64,000 nt of DNA from Taxillus chinensis (taxonomy: Eukaryota > Streptophyta > Magnoliopsida > Santalales > Loranthaceae). The notes beneath the pieces are model-generated. The model did not search any database. It was given only the letters and a program-made list of their open reading frames with translations, and was not told the DNA's origin. The stretch spans positions 58,143,865 through 58,207,864 of the forward strand of contig CM042090.1 in the NCBI GenBank assembly GCA_023512835.1, written 5' to 3'. This document shows, one piece after another, positions 24,193-34,432 of this stretch; within the stretch, counting starts at the first letter, position 1; every line of letters starts with the position of its first letter. The translations under genes were made by a program, and so were the position numbers.

Positions 24193-25908
24193 TGTCACGC
24201 CCCGGATTTCCAACCCGAGGAAACCGGTACGTGACTCCCCTTTACCCACACGGAGGGCAAAGGGGTAGGATACAAAACAAGAATTTAACATTTTAAACAT
24301 CCACAACATTCAAGAAAGTAATATTCATTAAAAGCAATCCAATCCAGTTTATTACAACAAAATCCTTTCCCCACCTGGGGTTACATCGATTCTCATAATA
24401 AAAATAACATAAACAAATTAAATAAATAAGGTCTTCCACCTTGGGGTCCCACCTAACGCCTGTAGGTTCTGAAAAGAAAACAACATGGTAGGAGGGGTGA
24501 GCAACCACAGCTCGTAGGGATCATGTCTCCCCAACCCATCCCATGCACCTGGTATCTACATGCCTTGTGTACAAGTCTTGTGTCGTGATACAATTATCCC
24601 ACCAAGATATGGTTACAGGCTATAACGACAAACACGATCATACATGGGCTAGTACATAAACACTCCCGGGCTTCCACAGCCACCGGGTTTCAAGAACAGT
24701 CCCGGGCTTCCACAGCCACCGGGTTCCACAAAACAGTCCCAGGCTTCCACACCCACCGGGTTCCACAAAACAGCCCCGGGCTTCCACAACCACCGGGTTC
24801 CACAAAACAGTCCCGGGCTTCCACGGCCACCGGGTGTACAAGCAAACACGCAGCACACATGGCCATACAGGCATAACATCAAACACTAAGTATGCTTAGT
24901 CACACAGGAATAACCTCGAACACTTAGCATGCATATATCCACAAGCTCACAAACCCAACCACACAGGCATTTCCACAAACACATAACATGCACGGCCTCA
25001 CAGGCATAATTTCAAACACTTGGCGGGCATATACACATAACTATATTCACACAGGCTTTTCATCAAACATATAGCATATAGATCACAGAACCACACCAAA
25101 ATGCCACTGAGGCCAACATTCATATAGGAGATCACACCTATATGAATTTACATATATATATATAAACAGATACGACCCAGAATCTGCCCTAGGACCCTAG
25201 GACAGGAGGGTTTAGGAAGAACAGAACCCCTACCTTAAAGCAGATCTTCCTTGCTCCCGCGCCAAACGCCGTCCTCCCCACGCAAGATGCTCCGGCAAAG
25301 AACCAGGAACTCCCCTTCCCTCTCTCTCTCTAGCTCTCTCTCTCTCTCAGGCAGCAGTGCAGACAAAGGAACACAAGAACCCTAACTCAAACTCAAGCCC
25401 TCCTTATATAGACACCATTCACATCAAAACGACGTAGTTTTGATTAAGTAAACCTAGGATCAAAACGACGTAGTTTTGATTACACAAGCTACAACCTTTC
25501 CGCATCCATACACACCAAAATATTCGGAATTTCAACATGGTCCTTTGGAGAAAGTTCCTTAGAATGCCAAAACCAAGGGACCCATGCAAAAATATGCTGC
25601 ACGCCAATTTGCACGTGAATTCCCAATTCACGTGCAACTCCATATGAACTCCAAATGCTTTCAAACTTCACCCCTAGCCTCCTTGCATCATTTGGAAGAC
25701 AATTACACTTGCACGTGAATTGGACCCATATCACGTGCACCTCACATACATGTCCATTTGGTCTGAAACTTCGTGGTAGATAGAGGACATCATTCTAAGC
25801 ATCTTTCCTTTTGCACGTGAATTCATTGGAGTCCAACTACTAGGTCAAAATCTAGAAAAACTCTACTCAGGAGGCAAAACCGACTAACTCAAGGTACGGG
25901 TCCTTACA
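24193..25908 (-). repeat. TE-D left LTR (3' LTR)
   Basis: 1716 bp, TGTCACG...TTACA. TATA box at 25405-25412, palindromes at 25423-25444 and 25459-25480, and CACGTG pairs at about 25613-25740. Confidence 0.96.
24665..24836. repeat. 36-37 bp tandem repeat in TE-D LTR, five copies
   Basis: Units of the form CCCGGGCTTCCAC...CCACCGGGTTCCACAAAACAG recur five times. The partner array is at 31925-32097. It occupies the position held by a 26-bp array in TE-A and a 38-bp array in TE-L. Confidence 0.93.
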
Positions 25909-25922
25909 TCCTCTCCCCCTTA
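25909..25922 (-). promoter_or_regulatory. Polypurine tract of TE-D
   Basis: On the minus strand AAGGGGGAGAGGA directly precedes the LTR. Confidence 0.85.
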
Positions 25923-26205
25923 AGACTTTTCGTCCTCGAAAAGAAATGACATACGAGGAAAACAACCACAAACTACCCATTTGCCACCCGGCAAGCCACC
26001 ACACCCAAATGGGTCATACACCACACACAAGACAACAAGACATAACAAGTACCACCATAATCCATAACCACAATAATGCACAGAACACATGTCCACATGG
26101 CACGAATACACATTTCAAAGCACATCACAAATAAGAACACATGTCTTTAAAAGACAATACAAATACATCAACTAATACAAGAAAACACATCACAAGGAAA
26201 CATCA

Positions 26206-27647
26206 CTATCCCTTGGCCAACGACCACCTCCCACGCTTAAGATTGTTCGTCCTCGAACAAGTCTGGGTCTTTGCTCCCCGCATCACGGACTCCCGTTCCC
26301 ATGTCTCCTCCTCAATGCCACGGTGCTGCCACAGCACGCGAACCAAAGGAATAGCACGACCACGCAAAAGTTTCTCTTGCCGATCTAGGATACGGATAGG
26401 GGCCTCAATGACGGACATGTCATCCTCAATGTCCAACGTCCCCAATCAATTACATGAGTGGGGTCGGGGTGATACTTCCTCAACGGGACACGTGAAACAC
26501 GTTGTGCACTCGACTCGGCCGCGGTGGTAACGCTAACCGGTAGGCTACGGGCCCTACACGATCCAAGAATCTCAAAAGGGCCAATAAACCGCGGAGATAG
26601 CTTGGAACCTCGCCCAAACCGTCGATGTCCACGGCGTGGAGAGACACGAAGGAACACATGATCACCAACAGAAAACTCCAAAGGTCGCCGCCGCTGATCC
26701 GCATAAGATTTCTGCCGACTCGAGCCGACAACAAACGCCGACGAATCAACTTGACCTTCTCGGTAGCCTCTTGAACCAATCTGTGGCCCCAAGAGGGCTG
26801 CCTCTCCTACCTCGGTCCAACACAAGGGTGATCGACACGGCCGTCCGTACAACGCCTCAAAAGGAGCCATCCCAATGGATGCCTGATAGGCGTTGTTGTA
26901 GGCAAACTCCACCAAAGGAAGGTGAGTTGCCCACGAACCCCCGAAATCTAACACACGGGCCCGTAACATGTCCTCCATGGTCTGATTCGTCCGCTCGGTC
27001 GACCGTCCGTCTCAGGGTGAAAGGCTGTACTCAAGTGAAGCTTGGTTCCCATAGCCTCCTGCAAACCGGCCCAAAACGGGGAAGTGAACCTCGAATCCCG
27101 GTCGGAGACAACCGATGATGGTACCCCATGCGGTCTCACAATCTCGTTCATGTACAGGTGACTCAAAGTCCCAATGGAGTCCCGCTCGCGAACAGCAAGA
27201 AAATGGGCCGACTTTGTGAGTCGATCCACAATCACCCAAATCATGTCCTTCCTCCCAGGTGGTGGGTGGAAGACCGGTCACAAAGTCCATCGCGATATGG
27301 TCCCACTTCCACTCCGCTATGGGCAAGGGCAGTAACATGCCCGCCGGCCGGCGATGCTCGGCCTTCACCTGCCGACACGTGAGGCACCGCGAAACAAAGG
27401 CAGCCACATCGCGTTTCATCCCAGGCCACCAAAAATGTCTGCGAAGCGCATGGTACATCTTCGTACCCCCCTGGATGCACAAGGCAACCCTAGATTGGTG
27501 AAACTCCCTCATCACCTCATCCCCGAGGGAAGAAGCTACTACCAACCGCCCCTGAAATGACAACTCATGCTCAGGACCCTCTGTCCGGTCTCCAGGATAG
27601 CTCCCCGGCCTCAATACGGGCACGGAGAACCTCACACTCAATGTCAC
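26206..27647 (-). pseudogene. Integrase with chromodomain, TE-D
   Basis: Minus strand from 27647. The zinc-binding part has CLTCRQVKAEHRRPAG. The core shows WDHIAMDFVTGLP and RDSRFTSPFW with HPETDG, followed by [20 protein letters not shown]. The GPY-like end reads SPRFIGPFEIL. The last 80 residues (26445-26206) contain PIRILDRQEKLLRGRAIPLV and ETWERE, a chromodomain as in Tekay elements, which guides insertion toward marked chromatin. Frames shift near 27240, 26978, 26780 and 26445. Confidence 0.87.
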
Positions 27648-27686
27648 CCAACTGTCCCTCCCGGACGCGCTGGTACAACTCGAGCA

Positions 27687-28205
27687 CTACCACCAAAGGA
27701 CTCGGGACTGTCCCACCATCACGAACAACAGTGCCGCACCGCAACATTGCCAACCGCTCCATCGCTTCCACTCCCTCACGGCCACCTCGGCTTTCCCTTT
27801 TTCGCTCAATGCATCAGCCACAACATTACCCTTGCCCGGGGTATAGGCAAGAGTAAAATCAAAGGTCTGCAAATACTCCACCCATCTCCTTTGCCTCAAA
27901 TTCAAGTCCTTCCGAGTAAAGATGTCCTGAAGGCTCTTGTGATCTCGAGAACACCACAAACTTTTCCCCCAAGAGGTAGTGCTGCCAACTCTTCAGGGCG
28001 AAGATGACAACGGCTAACTCAAGGTCATGAGTAGGATAATTCTGCTCATGAGGCTTCACTGCCTTGACCCATAAGCTACCACACCGTGCCCCTGCATAAG
28101 CACACACCCCAAACCAACCCTGGACGCATCACGGTACACCTCATACGGAATATCCTCCCTAGGCAACCTCAACACAGTGCGGTGGTCAAACGGGTTTTGA
28201 GAGTC
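27687..28205 (-). pseudogene. RNase H region of TE-D
   Basis: Contains [22 protein letters not shown], the [20 protein letters not shown] segment and GNVVADALS at the end, in two frames (28107-27859 and 27959-27687). The DAS motif of the start lies near 28110 in a disrupted frame. Confidence 0.82.
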
Positions 28206-29207
28206 TCAAACGCCTGCTTGGCACTTGTCCGTCCACTCAAACTTCACGCCCTTCCGAGTCAACGCTGTCATAGGCGCCGCCAAACGGGAGAACCCCTCTA
28301 CAAAACGACGATAGTACCCCGCCAAGCCAAGAAAACTACGGATCTCAAAAACGTTGGTTGGCCTTGCCCACGATGCCACGGCCTCAATCTTGGCCGGGTC
28401 CACCCTAACTCCCTCACTGACACCACATGGCCAAGAAAGTGAACCTCCTGCAGCCCAAAACTCACACTTGCTAAACTTAGCAAACAGTGCCTGGTCCCTC
28501 AAGGTTTGCAACACTGTTGCCAAGTGCTCCACATGTTCCTTCTCGGTCTTGGAATACACCAAGATATCGTCGATAAACACCACCACGAACGAGTCTAAGT
28601 ATGGGGCAAAGACTTGGTTCATCAAATGCATGAACACTCTTGGCGCATTAGTGAGCCCGAAAGGCATCACTACCCACTCATAATGCCCATACCTACACCG
28701 GAAAGCCGTCTTAGGGATGTCCTCCTCCCTAACCCCGAGCTGGTGATACCCCGACCGTAAATCTATCTTGGAAAACCACGTGGGCCCCACTCAATTGGTC
28801 AAACAGGTCATCTATCCGAGGCAACGGGTACTTGTTCTTCACGATCCACCGATTCGACTTCCTGTGGTCGATGCGAGACGAAGCGTGCCATCGGCCTTCT
28901 TAGCAAAGAGCACCGGAGCACCCCAAGGTGAGGTACTTGGTCCGATATACCCCTGGCCCACCAACTCCTCGATTTGCCTCTGAAGCTCCCTCGGCTCGGC
29001 TGGTCCCATACGATACGCTACTTGGGAAATTGGACCTGTCCCCGGCACCAACTCGATGGTGAACTCCACACTCCTCTTAGGTGGCAAACTCCTCAACCGC
29101 TCGGGAAAAACATCCCGAAATTGGTCCACAACAATGGGCCACACCCTCTTTTCCACCTTACCCTCCTCGAGCAAAGGTCGGGGCTGCCAACCTGTGGGTA
29201 ATGGCAC
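28206..29207 (-). pseudogene. Reverse transcriptase of TE-D
   Basis: The first frame (29207-28839) has [20 protein letters not shown] and [19 protein letters not shown], then shifts at a CAG-context site near 28878. The second frame (28790-28206) has [31 protein letters not shown], the catalytic FIDDILVYS (Asp-Asp codons 28566-28571), and [19 protein letters not shown]. Length and motif order fit a full Tekay RT. Confidence 0.9.
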
Positions 29208-29244
29208 CCCACTTGGTCCAACACTGGCCCAGGCCCGACTCGCC

Positions 29245-29600
29245 TCACAATCCCACTCCCCCTGCAGGGGTGCAAGAGGTCCTCGCAGGTGTCACAAAGG
29301 ACACACGCCGCCGATAACAATCTATCTTGGCCTGGAAAGCCATAAGCCAATCCATACCCAAGATCGGGTCAAACGCCCTCAAAGGCATCACATGCAAGTC
29401 AAAACGCAGCTCCACCTCTCCTATGGTTAACACACGGTCCACGACACACTCGTCGTACCTCTATCATGCCTCCCACCGGAGACTCCACAACTAGGGGGCC
29501 TCGCGGCCTCCACACAAGGCTAACCCCAAACTATCTATCACAAGGCTCGGCAACAAACGAACACGATGCACCCGTATCGAAAAGAACGAAGCTAAGGTAC
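29245..29600 (-). pseudogene. Aspartic protease region of TE-D
   Basis: The clear part reads LTIGEVELRFDLHVMPLRAF and [20 protein letters not shown] (29442-29245), the C-terminal half of the retroviral-type protease with ILGMDWL. The active-site segment lies upstream near 29540-29590 in broken frames. Confidence 0.75.
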
Positions 29601-29968
29601 GGGAGATCAAGAGGGTACCTCTAACCACCGATGGTCTGCTCCACCCTCAGTGGTGGGGGTGGTAACTCGGCCTCCTCCTGGTATGTCGCCTCCAGCCGCA
29701 AACACCTTTCCTTGGCCCGCGCCACTAGTCGGCTCACTCCCTGGACGCTTCCCGCTAAGGTTGCCTCCGACCTCGGTCTCGCTTGCCGCTCCGGCCTCCC
29801 CCGAGGTCGGGTCCGACCGGATCCGGCTTGGGCCTGGCTCGCCACCGACGAGCTGGTCTCTCACTTGGTGCACGAAACCGGCATCACTCCTTGTCTTGGA
29901 TGTCATGCCTCCAACTCCCCTGTTGCCACTCCGGCAAACCCGGCTCGAGATGGCCCTCTCGTCCACAT

Positions 29969-31031
29969 CTATGGCATTTCCGGTCCCTCTTTGGACACTC
30001 CTTCCTCAAGTGGCCTTGCTCCCCACAAGCGGAACAACAACCGGGGAGACCCCTGCTTGGACCGCCTGTCCGCCACCGCCAAAGCTAGACCTCCCTGGGT
30101 TCGCCAATGTCTGTCCCCGCTGCGGAAAGGAACTGTATCCCTCTCCTCCGTCTTGAGCCTCTTGGACCCTGCATCTCGATCAGGCCCACTCTGCAATTGG
30201 CGCCCCTGATGGGCCTGCCTCCCATCATCCGGTTCCCTCTCGGCTATACGGGCCGTCTCCACGGCCTCGGCATAGGTCCTCAAGCGTAGAATCGCCACCC
30301 TCTCCCCAAGGGCTGGCCTGAGACCCAAGGTGAACTTGTGGGCCTTCAGGTCCTCCCTTACCACGATCTCCAGGAGCAAACCTACTCAATCTCCGGAACT
30401 CCCGCTCATATTCGGGTACCGTCTTGGATCCCTGCTTCAAGCTGCCAAATTCTTCCCTCTTTTGCCATCTCACCGATTCCGGAAGAACTCATCTTGGAAG
30501 AGTTGCAAGAACTCCTCCCAAAACATGAGTTGCCGCACGGCTCCCCGCAACACTCGTCCACCACTCCAAAGCGTCCCCCTCCAGTTGCCGAATTGCCGTC
30601 GCACCTTATCCTCCTCCCGGGGCAGGAGAAAGGAGAACACGTGCTCAATCCGCCTCAACCACCGCTCGACTACCACGGGATCTTCTCCCCCCTTAAATCG
30701 CGGAGGTTGTTCCTTTCGGAACCGTGTCACCACGTCATCCTCTGCACGGGTCGGTACACCACCCGGCGAACTCTCACGCTCACGAGGCGGCTCTCGTGCG
30801 GTGGTGGTGGTGGTGGCACCACCCGCCGTCTTGCCATCTCACGGCGCACCTCCTCCCGAACGTCCTGCCGGAGTCCCTCCCGTAGCTCTCGTACCTCCAG
30901 CCGGATGCCTTCTTGCACTGTGCCGGTAACAACGCATGCCCTCCAACGGATGGTCCCGCACCCGGACCCTCATGGGCAGATGACTCATCGGCCACTGCCC
31001 CGGACGCACGTGTCACTCTCCTCGGCGGCAT
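29969..31031 (-). pseudogene. Gag of TE-D
   Basis: The start ATG at 31031 opens with MPPRRVTRA, as in TE-J. Segments in changing frames follow: a QEGIRLEVRELREGL coiled region, RFRKEQPPRFKGGEDP, WEEFLQLFQDEFF, LKQGSKTVPEYEREFRRLSR and EDLKAHKFTLGLRP, which together form the capsid domain. The zinc-knuckle end near 29970-30010 is recognisable only in pieces. At least four frame changes are present. Confidence 0.85.
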
Positions 31032-31436
31032 TCTTACTACACGAAGTAAGAAGCACAACGTCAAAACAATTTTATAATCTATCGCGTCACTACCTCTACC
31101 CCCACTGTACCCCCCACCGATCAATTCCACTATCACGTGATGTTACACACATACATTGCATCAATCACATTGCACGATTCGAGACACATTGCCAAACAAA
31201 TCGAGTTGCACATTTCACTTAATCATATGATTTTATCCACGATTTAGCATACATTCACAACAAATGCAACTAGTGCCCTTATGCCAATGCATGCAAATCC
31301 TACTACAAGACCGGACTACCCCAAGTACACCTTGGAGGCTCAAAGAGGACCATGTTGATCAGGCATGTCCCTCCAGGCTCCTCCAAAGGACTCAAGATAA
31401 CCAAGTCCGCCCACTACCCTAGGCCAACTAGACCAT

Positions 31437-31447
31437 GCTCGATACCA
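31437..31447 (-). promoter_or_regulatory. Primer-binding site of TE-D (Met type, one base short)
   Basis: The minus strand reads TGGTATCGAGC three bases from the LTR, with the same one-base loss in CAG as in TE-A. Confidence 0.8.
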
Positions 31448-31450
31448 TAT

Positions 31451-33175
31451 TGTCACGCCCGGATTTCCAACCCGAGGAAACCGGTACGTGACTCCCCTTT
31501 TACCCACACGGAGGGCAAAGGGGTAGGATACAAAACAAGAATTTAACATTTTAAACATCCACAACATTCAAGAAAGTAATATTCATTAAAAGCAATCCAA
31601 TCCAGTTTATTACAACAAAATCCTTTCCCCACAGGGGGTTACATCGATTCTCATAATAAAAATAACATAAACAAATTAAATAAATAAGGTCTTCCACCTT
31701 GGGGTCCCACCTAACGCCTGTAGGTTCCTGAAAAGAAAACAACATGGTAGGAGGGGTGAGCAACCACGGCTCATTAGGGATCATGTCTCCCCAACCCATC
31801 CCATGCACCTGGTATCTACATGCCTTGTGTACAAGTGCTGTGTCGTGATACAATTATCCCACCGGATATGGTTACAGGCTATAACAAAGAAACACAATCA
31901 TACATGGGCTAGTACATAAACACTCCCGGGCTTCCACACCCACCGGGTTTCAAGAACATCCCCAGGCTTCCACGACCCACCGGGTTCCACAAAACAGTCC
32001 CGGGCTTCCACACCACCGGGTTCCACAAAACAGCCCCGGGCTTCCACGGCCACCGGGTTCCACAAAACGAGCCCCGGGCTTCCACGGCCACCGGGTGTAC
32101 AAGCAAACACGCAAAGACACATGGCCATACAGGCATAACATCAAACACTAAGTATGCTTAGTCACACAGGAATAACCTCGAACACTTAGCATGCATATAT
32201 CCACAAGCTCACAAACCCGACCACACAGGCATTTCCACAAACACATAACATGCACGACCTCACAGGCATAATTTCAAACACTTGGCAGGCATATACACAT
32301 AACTATATTCACACAGGCTTTTCATCAAACATATAGCATATAGATCACAGAACCACACCAAAATGCCACTCGAAGGCCAACATTCATATAGGAGATCACA
32401 CCTATATGAATTTACATATATATATATAAACAGATACGACCCGAATCTGCCCTAGGACCCTAGGACAGGAGGGTTTAGGAAGAACAGAACCCCTACCTTA
32501 AAGCGAGATCTTCCTTGCTCCCGCGCCAAACGCCGTCCTCCCCACGCAAGATGCTCCTGGCAACAACCGGCAACTCCCCCTTCCCTCTCTCTCTCTCTAG
32601 CTCTCTCTCTCTCTCGGCGGCATTGCAGCAAAAGGAACACAAGAACCCTAACTCAAACTCAAGCCCTCCTTATATAGACACCATTCACATCAAAACGACG
32701 TAGTTTTGATTAAGTAAACCCAGGATCAAAACGACGTAGTTTTGATTACACAAGCTACAACCTTTCCGCATCCATACACACCAAAATATTCAGAATTTCA
32801 ACATGGTCCTTTGGAGAAAGTTCCTTAGAATGCCAAAACCAAGGGACCCATGCAAAAATATGCTTGCACGCCAATTTGCACGTGAATTCCCAATTCACGT
32901 GCAACTCCATATGAACTCCAAATGCTTTCAAACTTCACCCCTAGCCTCCTTGCATCATTTGGAAGACAATTACACTTGCACGTGAATTGGACCCATATCA
33001 CGTGCACCTCACATACATGTCCATTTGGTCCGAAACTTCGTGGTAGATAGAGGACATCATTCTAAGCATCTTTCCTTTTGCACGTGAATTCATTGGAGTC
33101 CAACTACTAGGTCAAAATCTAGAAAAACTCTACTCAGGAGGCAAAACCGACTAACTCAAGGTACGGGTCCTTACG
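31451..33175 (-). repeat. TE-D right LTR (5' LTR)
   Basis: 1725 bp matching 24193-25908. It ends in TTACG instead of TTACA, next to the GTAGA target duplication at 33176-33180. Differences from the left copy are concentrated at CAG/CTG. Confidence 0.96.
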
Positions 33176-33180
33176 GTAGA

Positions 33181-33500
33181 AGGCATCCATGCAATAAAAT
33201 CCTTGCACGTGAGAATGCACGTGAGAAGGCATTTCACGTGCACCTTGATTTTGCCTTCATTTTGCTTCCATCTTCTTCCTGTAGCTTCCTTGTGAGTTGA
33301 TGGAGTGATCTAGCCAAAGTGTGTGGGACAAGGTTGCTCCAAAACCTGCCAAAAACACTCAAAAAGTACCACTATACACCAAACAGGGTCTTCCTAGGGG
33401 TTAGAGCAAATATGTCGAAAATAACATGCAAATAGGTACAAAACATACGCTAAAACACCCTATATAAGGCATAGGATAACGGCATAAATGCACGTTGTCA
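33181..33500 (-). repeat. TE-C right LTR, second part
   Basis: Continues the Athila LTR after TE-D and matches 12370-12689, ending in GTTGTCA at 33500. Confidence 0.96.
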
Positions 33501-33759
33501 CCAGTAGCTCGGTCACATGGAGCAAATCCCCAAACTGTTGTATGTATATGCTTTTCCTTTCGTCTGACCACTGCCTCCATATTTTTTGTACCTCCTTAGT
33601 GTAGCCCAGCTGATCTTCTATGATAACATGTTCCGCCTTGTGGGCTTCTCCTTACGGAAAATCTCCAAGGCGAAGTTGAATGTCTCCAGATGCTTGGGCC
33701 ACCACTGCGATAGCCTCCTTGTCCTAGGGGCCTTTTAGGAGATGACTGAAAGTTGCCAT
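33501..33759 (-). pseudogene. Start of an Ogre/Tat-like ORF (DUF7745-like), truncated
   Basis: From the ATG at 33759 on the minus strand the frame reads MATFSHLLKGP, then continues past two in-frame stops to EVQKIWRQWSDERKSIYIQQ and FGDLLHVTELL, where the Athila LTR cuts it. This pattern resembles the start of the plant mobile-element domain (DUF7745-like) coded near the 5' end of Ogre/Tat elements. It lies between the Ogre primer site (34411-34430) and where gag would be. The rest of the element is missing. Confidence 0.5.
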
Positions 33760-34410
33760 GCCTATATGAATGTCGTGTTATGCATGATGACAGGTTAGGA
33801 TGACAGGTTAATATATATCAAGGCAGTCAGACAGGATAAAGAATAAACCAATAGTAAAAAAAAGCTAATATGTGTAGGGGATGACTTAAGGACTACCCTA
33901 CAAAACAAAGGTTAGCATGGCATGGAATGAGCAAACAAAATGTGGGTCAATGCCCCTGATGGGCTTCTATTGCTACACCTATCTTATTCGTTGGTTCCCA
34001 AACTTCCTCAATAGAGGGCTCCATACACCATGGGATTTACCAGAGGGGGATCTTAAAAGGACGTGCCTTAAAAGAACCTCAAGCTTGAGTGAGGAGTCCG
34101 AGGTCCCATTGCGGATAATGATCAATGCGCTGGGGACCGTACTGAACCTCGCTAACCTAAATTGTGCTAAACCCGGGTATAGGGTTATGCATAAATGCAA
34201 CAAGTATGGAAAGTAGTAAATCACAACTATCATGGTAGTTAAAGCATATAAATAAATCACAGTTTAAAGATAAACGACAATTGTTAAAAAATAAGTAAAT
34301 CACAATTTTATCTAGAAAAAAAACAACTTAGTATGACAGTTAAATATATACAACAGTACAAAAAACAACCTCCTAATCCTAGTTCTAGACCTAACTCTCT
34401 AAAGTGTTGA
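33760..34410 (-). other. 5' leader of Ogre-like element TE-E
   Basis: Non-coding sequence between the primer site and the truncated ORF. AT-rich with many stops in all frames. The plus-strand reading frame at 33917-34216 has no recognisable similarity. Confidence 0.6.
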
Positions 34411-34430
34411 AGTCCCCAGTAGAGTCGCCA
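34411..34430 (-). promoter_or_regulatory. Primer-binding site of Ogre-like element (tRNA-Arg type)
   Basis: The minus strand reads TGGCGACTCTACTGGGGACT two bases from the LTR end. Ogre elements are known to use tRNA-Arg; this assignment rests on the resemblance to that published class. Confidence 0.75.
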
Positions 34431-34432
34431 GC

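Larger units (their letters stand above)
24193..33175 (-). mobile_element. TE-D: Tekay-type chromovirus, 8983 bp, inserted in Athila LTR
   Basis: LTRs at 24193-25908 and 31451-33175, a perfect GTAGA target duplication, polypurine tract at 25909, Met-type primer site at 31437, and gag, protease, RT, RNase H, integrase and chromodomain in order on the minus strand. All protein domains are recognisable but frames change every few hundred bases. Many of the shifts sit at CAG/CTG. The right LTR ends in TTACG instead of TTACA. Confidence 0.97.
11187..33500 (-). mobile_element. TE-C: Athila-type Ty3/gypsy retrotransposon, split by TE-D
   Basis: LTRs of exactly 1503 bp lie at 11187-12689 and, interrupted, at 23010-24192 plus 33181-33500. 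The primer site is an exact 17-base match to the 3' end of plant tRNA-Asp, and a polypurine tract ends in ATGGGGGAAT. Internal order on the minus strand is gag, protease, RT, RNase H, integrase and an extra reading frame in the envelope position. The two LTRs differ at only about five places I could find, so the insertion is young. The flanks (ATCCT left, CCAGT right) do not form a target duplication, so at least one border has been rearranged. Confidence 0.93.

Noticed and set aside
24665..24836. Regularly spaced repeats that could be mistaken for a CRISPR array, also at 62418-62620
   Set aside because: Direct head-to-tail repeats without unique spacers, in a plant LTR.
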